Shown one piece after another: positions 7,774 through 16,617 of a DNA stretch of 46,004 bases; position 1 is the first letter of the stretch, and each line of letters begins with the position of its first letter. The position numbers were made by a program, and so were the translations under genes. The stretch is from JANNHP01 sp031404455 (GTDB lineage Bacteria; Planctomycetota; JAJSAM01; JAJVHW01), in contig JANNHP010000170.1 in the NCBI GenBank assembly GCA_031404455.1, positions 1-46,004 of the forward strand. The letters run 5' to 3'. Below the pieces are notes generated by a model, which saw only the letters and a program-made list of their open reading frames with translations, was not told the origin of the DNA and made no database searches.

Positions 7774-9081
7774 CTAGCGGCCGAGTCGGAGCTTCGCGAA
7801 GAGACGTCCCCACCAGGTCGCGGGCTTCGCGCGAGACGGCGGCAGGACTTCGTCGTCGATGACGGCCCGGGCCGTCGCGGCCGTCGCGCGCGGCGTCGAG
7901 GGGCGCGGCAGAGCCTTCGGCGGCGCGGGGGCGACCGACGCCGCGGATGCGGCGACCGGGGCGACCACGGCGGCGTTGGCGCGGGCCGACGCCAGCACGC
8001 TCGCGAGGTCCATCGGTGCAGCCACGGGCTCCGACACCGGCGACGGCTCCGGCGCGCGGGCGGCGTCGGGCGACCGGTTCCGGGAACTGCCGGCGGGCGG
8101 GCGCTGGAGCTTCCCCCGCCTCGTCTGTTTCGCGAGCGTCTTCAGCGCCTGGAAGACGTCGGGGAAAGCACCGTCGCAGAGGCCGGCGATCGTCTCCGCG
8201 ACGTCCGCGGACGCCGTCTCGCACTGGAGCAGCGAGTTGTCCACGTCCTCGCCGGGAACCGGCACGCGGCCCGTCGCCACTTCGAAGAGCGTTCGTCCGG
8301 CCATCATGGCCTGGATCTCGAGCGAGGGGACGAGCACGTCGAGGCCCTGCGCCTCCGAGAGGCGGAAGAGCTTCGGCGGCAGGTACGACGGAACGTGCGG
8401 GAAGCCGCCCGAGACGTCTCCGCGCTTCACGAGGCTGCCCGCGTCCATCATGCGGACGCGGTGCTCGGAGCGGCCGCGGATGCGGATGTTCCCGGGGCGC
8501 AGGTCGCAGTAGAAGTAGCCGCGCTCGTGGAGGTCCCACATCGCGCGCAGCACCACGATGGCGACGTGGTCCACGTTGCGGCGCACGATGGTGCGCGGGA
8601 CCCTGCTCGAGTGGACGCGGGCGCACCAGTAGTCCACGTCGAAACCGGGCAGGCGCTCCATGACGAGCACCGGCTCGGGTTCGGCGAAGGCGCCGCCGCG
8701 CTCGGGGTCGAGCAGCGGGTTCGCGAACTCCTCGAGCGCCACGAACTGCGGCATGTAGGCGCTGGCGCTCGTGCGCAGGTGGTCGACCTCGTCGAGCAGA
8801 CGCCGGCGGCGGAGGTTGACCTCGTCGAACGATAGCGCGAACGGCTTGTGGTACGGGAGCAGAGCGATCTTCGCGACCCGCAGCGGCTGGCTGCCGTCCC
8901 ACACGTCGTGGCAGAGGAAGACAGCGCCCTCGGCGCCGACCGCGTAGAGCGATCCCAGCTCCCAGCGGCCGGCGATCTGCGTGCCGCGCAGCCGGACGAG
9001 CGCCTGACCGAGGCCCCTGAGCCCGCGGGCCTCGAGCCGGCGCGTCACGCGCCGTTCGCGCGCTTGCGCCGTGACGCTCAT
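7774..9081 (-). CDS. Atypical Ser/Thr protein kinase-like protein, coupled to VWA protein
   Basis: A 435-residue cytoplasmic protein with a divergent protein-kinase fold in residues about 35-310. Visible elements: a degenerate Gly loop (LYAVGAEGAVF), candidate ATP Lys K71 in VAKIAL, catalytic loop YCDLRPGN with D193 and N198, and DAG (213-215) in place of DFG. The HRD His is replaced by Tyr. Catalytic Asp, Asn and Mg-binding Asp are all kept, so activity is plausible. The C-terminal 120 residues are Ala/Pro-rich and probably disordered, ending in a basic Trp-Trp segment. The start ATG overlaps the stop of the upstream VWA gene (ATGA), so the pair is co-translated and the VWA protein is the likely partner or substrate (inference). 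Confidence 0.8.
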   Translation of the reverse strand: MSVTAQARERRVTRRLEARGLRGLGQALVRLRGTQIAGRWELGSLYAVGAEGAVFLCHDVWDGSQPLRVAKIALLPYHKPFALSFDEVNLRRRRLLDEVDHLRTSASAYMPQFVALEEFANPLLDPERGGAFAEPEPVLVMERLPGFDVDYWCARVHSSRVPRTIVRRNVDHVAIVVLRAMWDLHERGYFYCDLRPGNIRIRGRSEHRVRMMDAGSLVKRGDVSGGFPHVPSYLPPKLFRLSEAQGLDVLVPSLEIQAMMAGRTLFEVATGRVPVPGEDVDNSLLQCETASADVAETIAGLCDGAFPDVFQALKTLAKQTRRGKLQRPPAGSSRNRSPDAARAPEPSPVSEPVAAPMDLASVLASARANAAVVAPVAASAASVAPAPPKALPRPSTPRATAATARAVIDDEVLPPSRAKPATWWGRLFAKLRLGR

Positions 9082-10661
9082 GACGATGCGGTCTCTCCGG
9101 CGGGCTGCGACGCCTTCCCGCTCCCGCGCTTGGTCAGCGTGTGCGAGATGAGCACCGCCTGGTCGCCCTGCGAGAGTGCCGCGAGGTTGCCGTGCCGTTC
9201 GATCTCGGCGATCGCGCGGTCGAGGACGTCGATGACGTGCCGGTCGCGGTGCTCGCTCTCGTAGAGCTCCTTGCGCATCTTCAGGGCCTTGAGCGTGGCC
9301 ATGGGGTCGTCGTTGTCGATCGCGTCCACGACGTCGCGCGCGGCGGCGACCTCCGCGACGATCGACGTCTGTCCGCGGCCGTTGTGGCGCGAGATGGACA
9401 CGAGCTTCTCGAAGACGCGCGCCCCGCCGAACCCGGCGACGCGCAGCGTCAGGCGCCCGACCTCGGTCTCCGTGCCCTTCGCGACGGGCAGGCGCACCTG
9501 GAAGAGGAGCCAGTACGAACGGCCGGACTCCAGCGTGCCGAGGTCCCGGCTGAAGTGGCGTCCCATGTCGAACGCGTCGTCGCCGTAGCGGTAGCGCGCC
9601 GGACGGAAGCGGTACGCGGCACCGCCAACCACGCCCGAGCGAAGCTCGAGGTCGAGGATGGCGCGGGGCGCGATCACGCGCTGCGCCACGTCGCCGATCC
9701 GGCCGAACGCGACCTCGATCGTGTCGGGCCGCACGTGCTTGACCGTGCCGCCGCGCGAGCCGCTGATGAGGCTCGAGAGGCAAGCGATGTCGGCGTCGTC
9801 GCCGAACGAGAGGCCGTCGATGTCCACGGGCAGCTTGTGGATGCGCTCCATCACGATGCGCGCGCCGCTGACGTCCTGCGGCCGGCCATCCGTCAGCACG
9901 TAGATGCGGACCGGCAGCGCCTTGTTCTTCTGCACCGAGTCGTGCGCGAGGCGGCCCGCGCGGCCGAGCGCCCCGACGAGGTCGGTGTAGCGCGTGAAGC
10001 GGAGCTGGCTCTGGTCGAGGGCGTCGAGGAGCTGCCGCGGCGAGAGGTCCTTCGCGGGGACCTCGCGGAAGAGCACCTCGGAGCCGTGGGCGAAGACGAC
10101 CACGGAGAGGAGCACGGAGACCGCGTCGTCCTTCCTGAGGTCCGTGAGCATGCCCGAGAGGGCGCGCGTGAGCACCGGGTACTTGTCCGGCGTGTTCATG
10201 CTGGCGGAGATGTCGAGGGCGAGGACGAGGTGCGTGACCGGTCCCGCCTTCGGATCGAGGAGCGGCGGACCGTTCGGCGTCAGCGTGACGAGGAGGTCCA
10301 CGGCCGGATCGGATTCGCCGGGCGCCGACGACACGCCGAAGAGCGCGTCGATGGCGACCTCGAGCTGCTGCGGGTACGCCTCCATCGGAGCGACGATCGG
10401 CCACGCCGGAGGCGCGCCGGGGGCGGCACCGAGGTCCGTCATCGACTGGACCGCGGGTGCGGCGGCCGCGGGCTTCGTCGGATCGGCGAAGACCGGCGAC
10501 TGGTCGAGGACGGCGTCCCAGCGCGAGAGCGCTTCGGCGCGGGAGTTCTGGACGAACACACCCGCATCGGGCGTCCGGATCTCCTGCGACTCGGGCGGCG
10601 GCAACGGAGTGCCGGCGCGTTTGTGCGGGTCGTCGGAACTCTTGCTCTCTGGGTTCTGCAT
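9078..10661 (-). CDS. VWA-domain protein
   Basis: A 527-residue protein with a Pro-rich, probably disordered N-terminus (residues 1-115), then a von Willebrand factor A domain starting near residue 140. The metal-ion-dependent adhesion site DISAS (D150, S152, S154) and a downstream TDGRP motif are present, so a divalent-metal ligand site is intact. The C-terminal part (about 330-500) is a beta-rich region followed by a helical tail. No signal peptide is visible, so it is probably cytoplasmic. The start is ATG 10661 with GGAGG seven bases upstream. It forms an operon with the kinase-like gene. VWA/kinase pairing resembles TerY-type or other regulatory modules, but no phosphatase gene is next to it. 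Confidence 0.85.
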   Translation of the reverse strand: MQNPESKSSDDPHKRAGTPLPPPESQEIRTPDAGVFVQNSRAEALSRWDAVLDQSPVFADPTKPAAAAPAVQSMTDLGAAPGAPPAWPIVAPMEAYPQQLEVAIDALFGVSSAPGESDPAVDLLVTLTPNGPPLLDPKAGPVTHLVLALDISASMNTPDKYPVLTRALSGMLTDLRKDDAVSVLLSVVVFAHGSEVLFREVPAKDLSPRQLLDALDQSQLRFTRYTDLVGALGRAGRLAHDSVQKNKALPVRIYVLTDGRPQDVSGARIVMERIHKLPVDIDGLSFGDDADIACLSSLISGSRGGTVKHVRPDTIEVAFGRIGDVAQRVIAPRAILDLELRSGVVGGAAYRFRPARYRYGDDAFDMGRHFSRDLGTLESGRSYWLLFQVRLPVAKGTETEVGRLTLRVAGFGGARVFEKLVSISRHNGRGQTSIVAEVAAARDVVDAIDNDDPMATLKALKMRKELYESEHRDRHVIDVLDRAIAEIERHGNLAALSQGDQAVLISHTLTKRGSGKASQPAGETASS

Positions 10662-10794
10662 GACGCCTCCGAGTGTTCGGCGTCTCTCGATTCGGGAATC
10701 CGGCGCGGCCGACTTGAGACGTGCGTCCGGATTGTCGAGACCAGGCTCCCCCAGGCATTCAGGCCGCCGAGGTCTCCTTCCGATCCGTAGGACG

Positions 10795-11406
10795 ATGCGA
10801 TTCGCGCCGCACGCCCGCACGCTCGCCGCCCCGCCCGGTCCCGACGGTCTCGCTTCGCGGATCGTGGAGAGCGCCGCGGCGTGGGCCGAGGGCCGCAACC
10901 GGATCGTCCGCGTGCCGCTTCTCCTCTGGCTCGCGTACGTCGGCGTGCGGCAGTTCGGCGACGCCGAGTACTCGTCGATCCTCGGCGCGCTCAACCTCGG
11001 GATCCACGAGGCGGGACACTTCGTCTTCGCGTCGCTCGGCGCCTTCCTCCACTCGGCGGGCGGAACGATCCTGCAACTCGCGGCGCCGGTCGCGGCGGCC
11101 GTGATGTTCGTGCGCCAGCCCGACTGGTTCGCGGCGACGTTCTGCCTCGGCTGGCTCTCGAGCAACCTCCACGGCGTCGGCACCTACATGGCGGACGCCG
11201 AGGCGATGCGCCTCCCGCTCGTGACCGTCGGCTCGGCTGAGTCGGTGTCGCACGACTGGCGGTTCCTCTTCGAGCGGATGGACCTCCTCCACCGCTGCGA
11301 GACGATCGGCGCCCTGACGCACGGCCTCGCGCACCTGGCGATGCTCGCGTCGATCGCGGGCTGCGTGTGGCTGCTCTGGAAGATGACGCCGCGCTCGCGC
11401 CGGTGA
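10795..11406 (+). CDS. Membrane protein with HEAGH zinc-protease-type motif
   Basis: A 203-residue protein divergent from the VWA/kinase operon. Start ATG 10795. The sequence NLGIHEAGHFVF places an HEXXH motif at residues 71-75 next to a hydrophobic segment, as in site-2-type (M50) or related membrane metalloproteases. Hydrophobic stretches follow near residues 85-105 and 175-195, and a conserved-looking SHDW segment near residue 150. The second M50 motif (NxxPxxxxDG) is not visible, so this is not a canonical site-2 protease. I would call it a putative zinc-dependent membrane hydrolase of unknown substrate. It may respond to the adjacent regulatory pair (inference from position only). Confidence 0.65.
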   Translation: MRFAPHARTLAAPPGPDGLASRIVESAAAWAEGRNRIVRVPLLLWLAYVGVRQFGDAEYSSILGALNLGIHEAGHFVFASLGAFLHSAGGTILQLAAPVAAAVMFVRQPDWFAATFCLGWLSSNLHGVGTYMADAEAMRLPLVTVGSAESVSHDWRFLFERMDLLHRCETIGALTHGLAHLAMLASIAGCVWLLWKMTPRSRR

Positions 11407-11450
11407 ACGGCCGAGTCCGTCCGCGCGGCGGATCCTGCTAGCTTCGGGAC

Positions 11451-12938
11451 GTGCCCCCCGCCCCCGCTCCGCGCGTCGTGCGTTTCGAGCGGACGGTGGC
11501 CCTCGCGCTCGCCGCCGCGGCGGCGTCGGCACCGTCGGTCGTCGGCGTGGCGCTCGCGGTGCTCGCGGTGGTGCCGGGGAACGCGATCTGGGCGGTGGCG
11601 TGCGGATTCGCGGCGGGCGCGGTCGTGCGGCGAGGGAACCGCCGGGTCGGCGCAACGATCGTGCTCCTGCTCCTCGCGTGGGCGGCGGCTTCGCTGATGG
11701 AGAGTCCCCCGCCCGTTGAAATCCTCTATCTGTTCGGTCGTCCTCCATCTCTGGTCGCGTACTCCGACTACGCCAGTCACGTCTCCAGAGTCCTCGCCGC
11801 CTGCGCGGCGGTTTCTGCGGTCCTCGCGGGACTGAGGCCTGGAGGGTTCGGCTTGCTCTCGTCCATGGCGCTTGCGCTCACAGCCGTGGCGCTGCGAGTC
11901 AGCCAGCAGGCGCACGACGCCGTCTGGCCTGCGGACGCCCTGCTCGCGGCGGTCGCGCTGGTCGTCGCTCTGCTCGGACGCCGCCGACGCGACGTCGCGG
12001 CCGTCGTCCTGCTCGGCGTCGCGATGGCGGCGTGCGTCGCTGTCCGACACTGGCTGCGGAGTTCATCCGACATCTTCGGCACGGCCGTCGCCGTGATGCT
12101 CCTCCCGCTCGCGTACCTCGCCGGCGCCTTCGCCGCGGACCTCGCGGACGGCGTCGCCCCCGACGGCGGGACGCGTCTCGTCGTCCTCGCGCAGCGGCGT
12201 CCGTGGGCGACGAGCGTCGCGATCGCGGCGGCGATCGTGGGACTCGGCGGCCCGTGGGCGGCCGAGTGGTACGGACTGCGCGACCGCTTCGACGTGGGGA
12301 CGGCGCTCGTCCTCGTCCCCGCGGCGTTCGCGTTCCTCTGGCACGCCGGACGCGGCGGCCGCACGGGTTCGGACCGTCTCGCACCGTGGCTCGCGACGAA
12401 CTCGGCGGCGCTCGTCGCGGCGCTGGTCTTCGCGGCCGGGCCGTGGTGGAACCTCGCGTTCGAGTCCACGCTCGCGATCACGCTGCCCGTGGCGCTCTGG
12501 CCGCTCGTCTGCGGAGTGTTCCTGCCCGGCGATCCGCCCGGCGACGAGACGCCGTTCGCCGTCTGTGCCTTCGCGCTGTCGCTGGCACTCGCTCCGCTCG
12601 CGGCGACGTGGTTCGTCGTCCGGGCGGACGCATGGGCCGCGGCGACGGCGTTCAGCATCCTGCTCGTCCCGCTCGCGTTCCACGCAGCGGTGCGGAGCCG
12701 TCTCGGTTCGGTGACGATCGTGCTCGGCGCGGTCGCCGTCGGCGTCGCGGGCGAGATCTTCCGTCCCTCATCGGCGTGGTTCGATGGCTCGATGCACGCG
12801 CGCCCCTACCGCGCCGGGATGCTCGTGCCGGGCGTGTGGCTCATCGCAGGCCTCCTCGCCGTCGCCGCGCGCCGCTGCCGGAGCATGACGGCGGTGCCGC
12901 GCGACCATCCGATCGTCGAGGACTTCCGGGTGGAGTGA
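11451..12938 (+). CDS. Polytopic membrane protein of unknown function
   Basis: A 495-residue, strongly hydrophobic protein with about 12 predicted membrane segments, starting at GTG 11451, 44 bases after the HEAGH gene. No transporter or enzyme motif was recognised. Loops are short and Arg-rich on one face (for example LLGRRRRD and VRRGNRR), and a long loop near residues 85-105 contains most of the polar residues. The C-terminus ends in a soluble tail of about 25 residues. The open frame, high hydrophobicity and codon use like the neighbours support a real gene; the alternative reading frames here are shadows. Confidence 0.7.
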   Translation: MPPAPAPRVVRFERTVALALAAAAASAPSVVGVALAVLAVVPGNAIWAVACGFAAGAVVRRGNRRVGATIVLLLLAWAAASLMESPPPVEILYLFGRPPSLVAYSDYASHVSRVLAACAAVSAVLAGLRPGGFGLLSSMALALTAVALRVSQQAHDAVWPADALLAAVALVVALLGRRRRDVAAVVLLGVAMAACVAVRHWLRSSSDIFGTAVAVMLLPLAYLAGAFAADLADGVAPDGGTRLVVLAQRRPWATSVAIAAAIVGLGGPWAAEWYGLRDRFDVGTALVLVPAAFAFLWHAGRGGRTGSDRLAPWLATNSAALVAALVFAAGPWWNLAFESTLAITLPVALWPLVCGVFLPGDPPGDETPFAVCAFALSLALAPLAATWFVVRADAWAAATAFSILLVPLAFHAAVRSRLGSVTIVLGAVAVGVAGEIFRPSSAWFDGSMHARPYRAGMLVPGVWLIAGLLAVAARRCRSMTAVPRDHPIVEDFRVE

Positions 12939-12986
12939 GCGGCGCGCGCAGGTGGAGGGCATCGACTCGCGACCAGCCAGTCAATC

Positions 12987-13091
12987 GTCTCGGTAGGGGC
13001 GGACCCCCGTGTCCGCCCAACGTCGCGTCCGGTTCGGGCGGTGGTCCGGGATCAACCGGGGGCGGACACGGGGGTCCGCCCCTACCGAGAC
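12987..13091. repeat. REP-like inverted repeat (32-base perfect arms) between convergent genes
   Basis: The left arm 12987-13018 and right arm 13060-13091 are exact reverse complements over 32 bases, with a 41-base loop. The arm core, GGCGGACCCCCGTGTCCGCC, is itself nearly palindromic. It lies in the 183-base gap between the convergent membrane-protein and tricorn genes, 30 bases past the tricorn stop. It probably is a dispersed genomic repeat of the REP/BIME type and could also act as a terminator. The rest of the gap holds nothing I can identify. Confidence 0.8.
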
Positions 13092-13121
13092 CTATTGCAT
13101 GTCGCGGCTCGATCGCCCGCC

Positions 13122-16100
13122 CTACTTCGACCGCTTCGGCTCCGCCAACACGACCTCCACCGCCTTCAGCAGTTGCGCGTCGGTCCCCGCGGCCACGTCC
13201 TTCGGGTTGTCGTAGACGAGCACGTCGGGGCTGAGTTCCTCGTTCTCGAGGAACGTCCCCTCGGGCGTCACCATGCCGACCTGCGGGATCCCGAAGTAGA
13301 CGGTGGGATCGAGCAGCGTCTCCCACCACACGGCCGTCGCCGTACCCGCGACCGGCGCCCCGACGAGCTTGCCGATGCCGAGTGCTTTGAACGCGTACGG
13401 GAACATGTGCGCGTCGGAGTAGTTGCCCTCGCTCATCAGCACCGCGACGGGCCGGGCCCAGCGCGCCATCGGCTCGCCGCCGAAGTCGCCGCGCGATTTC
13501 CCGCGCGGGACGATGTCGAGGTACGGACGGCCGTTCAGGAAGGCGCAGAGGTCGTCGTGCAGCCAGCCGCCGCCGTTGAAACGCGTGTCGAGCACGAGCG
13601 CCTCTGCGTCGCTGTGGCGGCCGAGCGTCTCGGAGTACGTGCGGCGGAACGAGCTCTCGTTCATGCCGCGCACGTGGACGTATCCGGCGCGGCCGCCCGA
13701 CGCCTTCTCGACCACGTCGCGGCAGCGCTCGACCCAGCGCTCGTAGAGGAGGTTCGCCTCGGCGCCGAGATCGACCGGCTTCACGACCTCCTGCCACGAC
13801 GTCGCGCCGTCCGCCGACTTCAGGTCGAGAAGGACCGGGCGCCCCTCCTTGCGGTTCAGCGTCATCGCGGGATCGACCGACGGCGTGAGCGCCACGGCGT
13901 CGATCGCAGCGACGATCGTGCCCGCGACGATCTTCGACCCGGCCTTCGCGCACGGTCCGCCGCGGATCACCTCGGCGACGCGCAGACCCTCGCCGTCCCA
14001 CGCCGTGTCCCACATCAGGCCGAGCGCGGCGGTCTTGTCGGCGTCAGGGACCTTCGGCCGGTATCCCGAGCCGGTGTGCGACGCGTTCAGCTCGCCGAGC
14101 ATCTCCGAGAGCATCTCGGCGAAGTCGTGGTTGTCGGTGATGAACGGGAGGAAACGCGCGTAGTTCGTCTTCATCGCGTCCCAGTCCACGCCGTGCAGTT
14201 TCTCGTCGTAGAACTTCCGCCGCACCTGGCGCCACGCGTGCTCGAACATGTACGCGCGCTCGGCCGGGCGGTCGATCGTCATCTCGGCGGCGTACTTCAC
14301 GGGCTTGCCCTTCGCGGCGCCTTCGCCCTCGGGCGTCAAGAGCGAGGCGATGTCGGCCCGCACGATCGCGCCAAGGCCGTCCATCGCGTAGACGAACTTC
14401 CCTTCCTTGCCGAACACGACCTCGCCAGGCTCGTCGGCTCCGAGCTCGAGGATGCGCATCGTCTTCTGGTCCCGCGGCCGCGCGAGCCAGAGGTCCCACT
14501 TGTCGCCGATCTTCGCGAAGTAGACGACGCTCTCGGCGTCCTTCGACACGGCGTACCCGGCGATCGGCGACGACGTGATCGTCGCGCGCTTCACGCGTCG
14601 CTCCAGGCGCTCGAGCTCGATCTTCACAGGCTCCGGCGGCTTGTCCTTCTCGTCCGGCTTCTCCTTGTCGCCCTTCTTCTCGTCGCCGGCCTTCTCCTTC
14701 TCCTTGTCCTTCTCCGCCTTGTCTTCCTTCTTCCGGAGGAGGTCGAAGTCCTCGCGCGAGAGCGACGCCCGGTCGAAGGCGTCCTGCGTGAGGTACTGCG
14801 CGAAGAGGTCGACGTCGGCTCCCCACGAACCGTGCGAGCGGCGTCCGAGCCGGTCGGAGTGGAAGAAGAGCGCGCGGCTGTCGGGGCTCCAGCGGGGCTG
14901 CGAGTCCTCGTAGCCCGAGTCGGTCACGTCGGTGATCTTCCCGCTCTCGACGTCGACGACGCCGACGTCGCCGATCCAGCGGCGCCGCGCGACGTACGTG
15001 AACGCGAGCCACTTCGAATCGGGCGACCAGTCGTACTGGATGTCGCCGTCGGCGTAGCTGTAGTTGCGCTCGGGCGGGACGACGTTCTTCGTCGCCTTCG
15101 TCGCGAGGTCGAGGACGTCGATGGCGTCGCGGTTGCGCAGGTACGCGAGCTTCTTCCCGTCGGGCGAGAGCGCCGGCTGGAACACCTCGTCCGTGCCGGC
15201 GAGAACCGATTCCTCCGCGAGCTTCGTCGCCGCGAAGAACGTGGGTTCCTCGGCGCGCACGATCGACGACTTCCGGATGCCCCACGACTCGCCGCGTTCG
15301 GCCGAGTAGTAGATCGAGCGGCCGTCGGGCGCCCACGCGAGCGAGCGCTCCTGCTCCGGCGTCGTCGTCACACGGCGAGTCGTGCCGTGCTCGACGGAGG
15401 CGACGAACACCTCGCCGCGCACGATGATCGCCACCTCCTGCTCGTTCGGCGAGACGGCGAACGCGGTCGCGCCCTCGCGGAGCGTCTCGAGCTTCACCGC
15501 GTTCTCGTGCTCGTCGCCGACGGCGCGGACGCGCACCTTCACGGGCTCGCCGCCCGGCGGCATCGTGAAGAGCTCGCCGTTCCAGGTGAAGGCCAGCGCT
15601 CCGGTCGTCGCCGCGCTCAGGAACCGCACGGGGTGCGTCGCGAACTTCGTCACGGCGGCGGCGGCACCCGAGCCGTCGGTCGCGCGCTTCCACACGTTGA
15701 ACGTGCCGCCGTCCTCGCTGAGATAGAAGACGGACTTGCCGTCGGGCGAGAAGACTGGGTTCCTGTCCTCGCACGGCGAGGTCGTCAGCTTCCGGTGCGT
15801 GCCCGCGGCGACGTCCCAGATCCACACGTCGCGCGTCACGGAGGAGCGGTGGTGCTTGCGCCACTCGTTCTCGTAGCCCTTCCTGTCCTGATAGACGACG
15901 AGTGAGCCCGTGGGGCTCATCTGCGCGAGTTCTGCGGGCGTCGTGAGGATCTGCTTCGCGCGGCCGCCCGCCACGGGCACCGCGTAGAGCTCGGGCATGA
16001 CGGTCGTCGGCATCATCGACTGCGCCGAGTCGAGCCGGGTCGAGGCGACGAGGATCGAGAGACCGTCGGGAGTGAAGCACGTTGCGCGGTCGGGCGCCGA

Positions 16101-16427
16101 GTGGAACGTGAGTCGCTTCGCCGCGCCGCCCGCCGCGGGCACGGTGAAGACGTCGAAGTTGCCGAACCGGTCGGAGGAGAACGCGATCGTCCTGCCGTCG
16201 GGCGACCACACGGGCGAGCGGTCGTAGGCCTCGTGGATCGTGATCGGACGCGCGTCGCCTCCCGCCGCAGGGACGATCCAGAGATCCCCTTTGTGCTCGA
16301 AACAGACCTGTGTGCCGTCGGGCGAGATGGCGGGATACCGGATCCAGAGCGCCTCGCCCGGATCCTCCGCGCGGGTGGATCCCGCCAGCATTCCGAGCGC
16401 CGCCGTCACGTAGAGCACCCGTTTCAT
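13122..16427 (-). CDS. Secreted tricorn protease homologue (S41 family)
   Basis: A 1101-residue serine protease that would trim peptides. The start is ATG 16427 because MKRVLYVTAALGMLAGSTRAED is a clear signal peptide. Residues about 25-330 carry PD40/WD40-like blades (repeats such as FSPDGKSVFY), about 350-680 a second propeller, then a C1 helical region, a PDZ-like region and the S41 core. The catalytic set of tricorn is intact: S783-H784 (ASHTG), nucleophile S1004 followed by D1005 (NYSDAH), and E1064. Spacing between these matches archaeal tricorn. Odd feature: a Lys/Glu/Asp-rich linker of about 40 residues inside the second propeller (near 590). The signal peptide makes it periplasmic or external. 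Confidence 0.93.
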   Translation of the reverse strand: MKRVLYVTAALGMLAGSTRAEDPGEALWIRYPAISPDGTQVCFEHKGDLWIVPAAGGDARPITIHEAYDRSPVWSPDGRTIAFSSDRFGNFDVFTVPAAGGAAKRLTFHSAPDRATCFTPDGLSILVASTRLDSAQSMMPTTVMPELYAVPVAGGRAKQILTTPAELAQMSPTGSLVVYQDRKGYENEWRKHHRSSVTRDVWIWDVAAGTHRKLTTSPCEDRNPVFSPDGKSVFYLSEDGGTFNVWKRATDGSGAAAAVTKFATHPVRFLSAATTGALAFTWNGELFTMPPGGEPVKVRVRAVGDEHENAVKLETLREGATAFAVSPNEQEVAIIVRGEVFVASVEHGTTRRVTTTPEQERSLAWAPDGRSIYYSAERGESWGIRKSSIVRAEEPTFFAATKLAEESVLAGTDEVFQPALSPDGKKLAYLRNRDAIDVLDLATKATKNVVPPERNYSYADGDIQYDWSPDSKWLAFTYVARRRWIGDVGVVDVESGKITDVTDSGYEDSQPRWSPDSRALFFHSDRLGRRSHGSWGADVDLFAQYLTQDAFDRASLSREDFDLLRKKEDKAEKDKEKEKAGDEKKGDKEKPDEKDKPPEPVKIELERLERRVKRATITSSPIAGYAVSKDAESVVYFAKIGDKWDLWLARPRDQKTMRILELGADEPGEVVFGKEGKFVYAMDGLGAIVRADIASLLTPEGEGAAKGKPVKYAAEMTIDRPAERAYMFEHAWRQVRRKFYDEKLHGVDWDAMKTNYARFLPFITDNHDFAEMLSEMLGELNASHTGSGYRPKVPDADKTAALGLMWDTAWDGEGLRVAEVIRGGPCAKAGSKIVAGTIVAAIDAVALTPSVDPAMTLNRKEGRPVLLDLKSADGATSWQEVVKPVDLGAEANLLYERWVERCRDVVEKASGGRAGYVHVRGMNESSFRRTYSETLGRHSDAEALVLDTRFNGGGWLHDDLCAFLNGRPYLDIVPRGKSRGDFGGEPMARWARPVAVLMSEGNYSDAHMFPYAFKALGIGKLVGAPVAGTATAVWWETLLDPTVYFGIPQVGMVTPEGTFLENEELSPDVLVYDNPKDVAAGTDAQLLKAVEVVLAEPKRSK

Positions 16428-16535
16428 CGTCGACTCCGTGCGAGACTGGGACCTTCGACCTGGAGGCAAGCACGCCATTGCACCGGAACCGCCCGTCCCT
16501 TCCCAAGCCCCGACTGAGCGCGGGCGACGCCGTTG

Positions 16536-16617
16536 GGGGTCAGACCCCGAGCCTCGTGCCCGCCGAGGTGCCCGGCCACGCGAGTGAGCCTCGCGCCGCC
16601 GAAAGGGGTCAGACCCC
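16536..16617. repeat. Two direct copies of a GGGGTCAGACCCC palindrome at the methyltransferase 5' end
   Basis: The 13-base palindrome GGGGTCAGACCCC occurs at 16536-16548 and 16605-16617; each copy is followed by a similar AGCCT sequence. The pair spans the region where the downstream methyltransferase gene must start. Such motifs are typical of REP-type repeats (inference). Confidence 0.75.

Noticed and set aside
12841..14013. Open frame reading RGGPPCPP-type peptide through the repeat at 12987-13091
   Set aside because: Product of translating an inverted repeat; it is out of frame with the tricorn gene and has no start signal.
13041..15905. 954-residue open frame opposite the tricorn gene
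   Set aside because: Arg/Val/Asp-rich antisense shadow; the minus strand has the tricorn catalytic residues at correct spacing.
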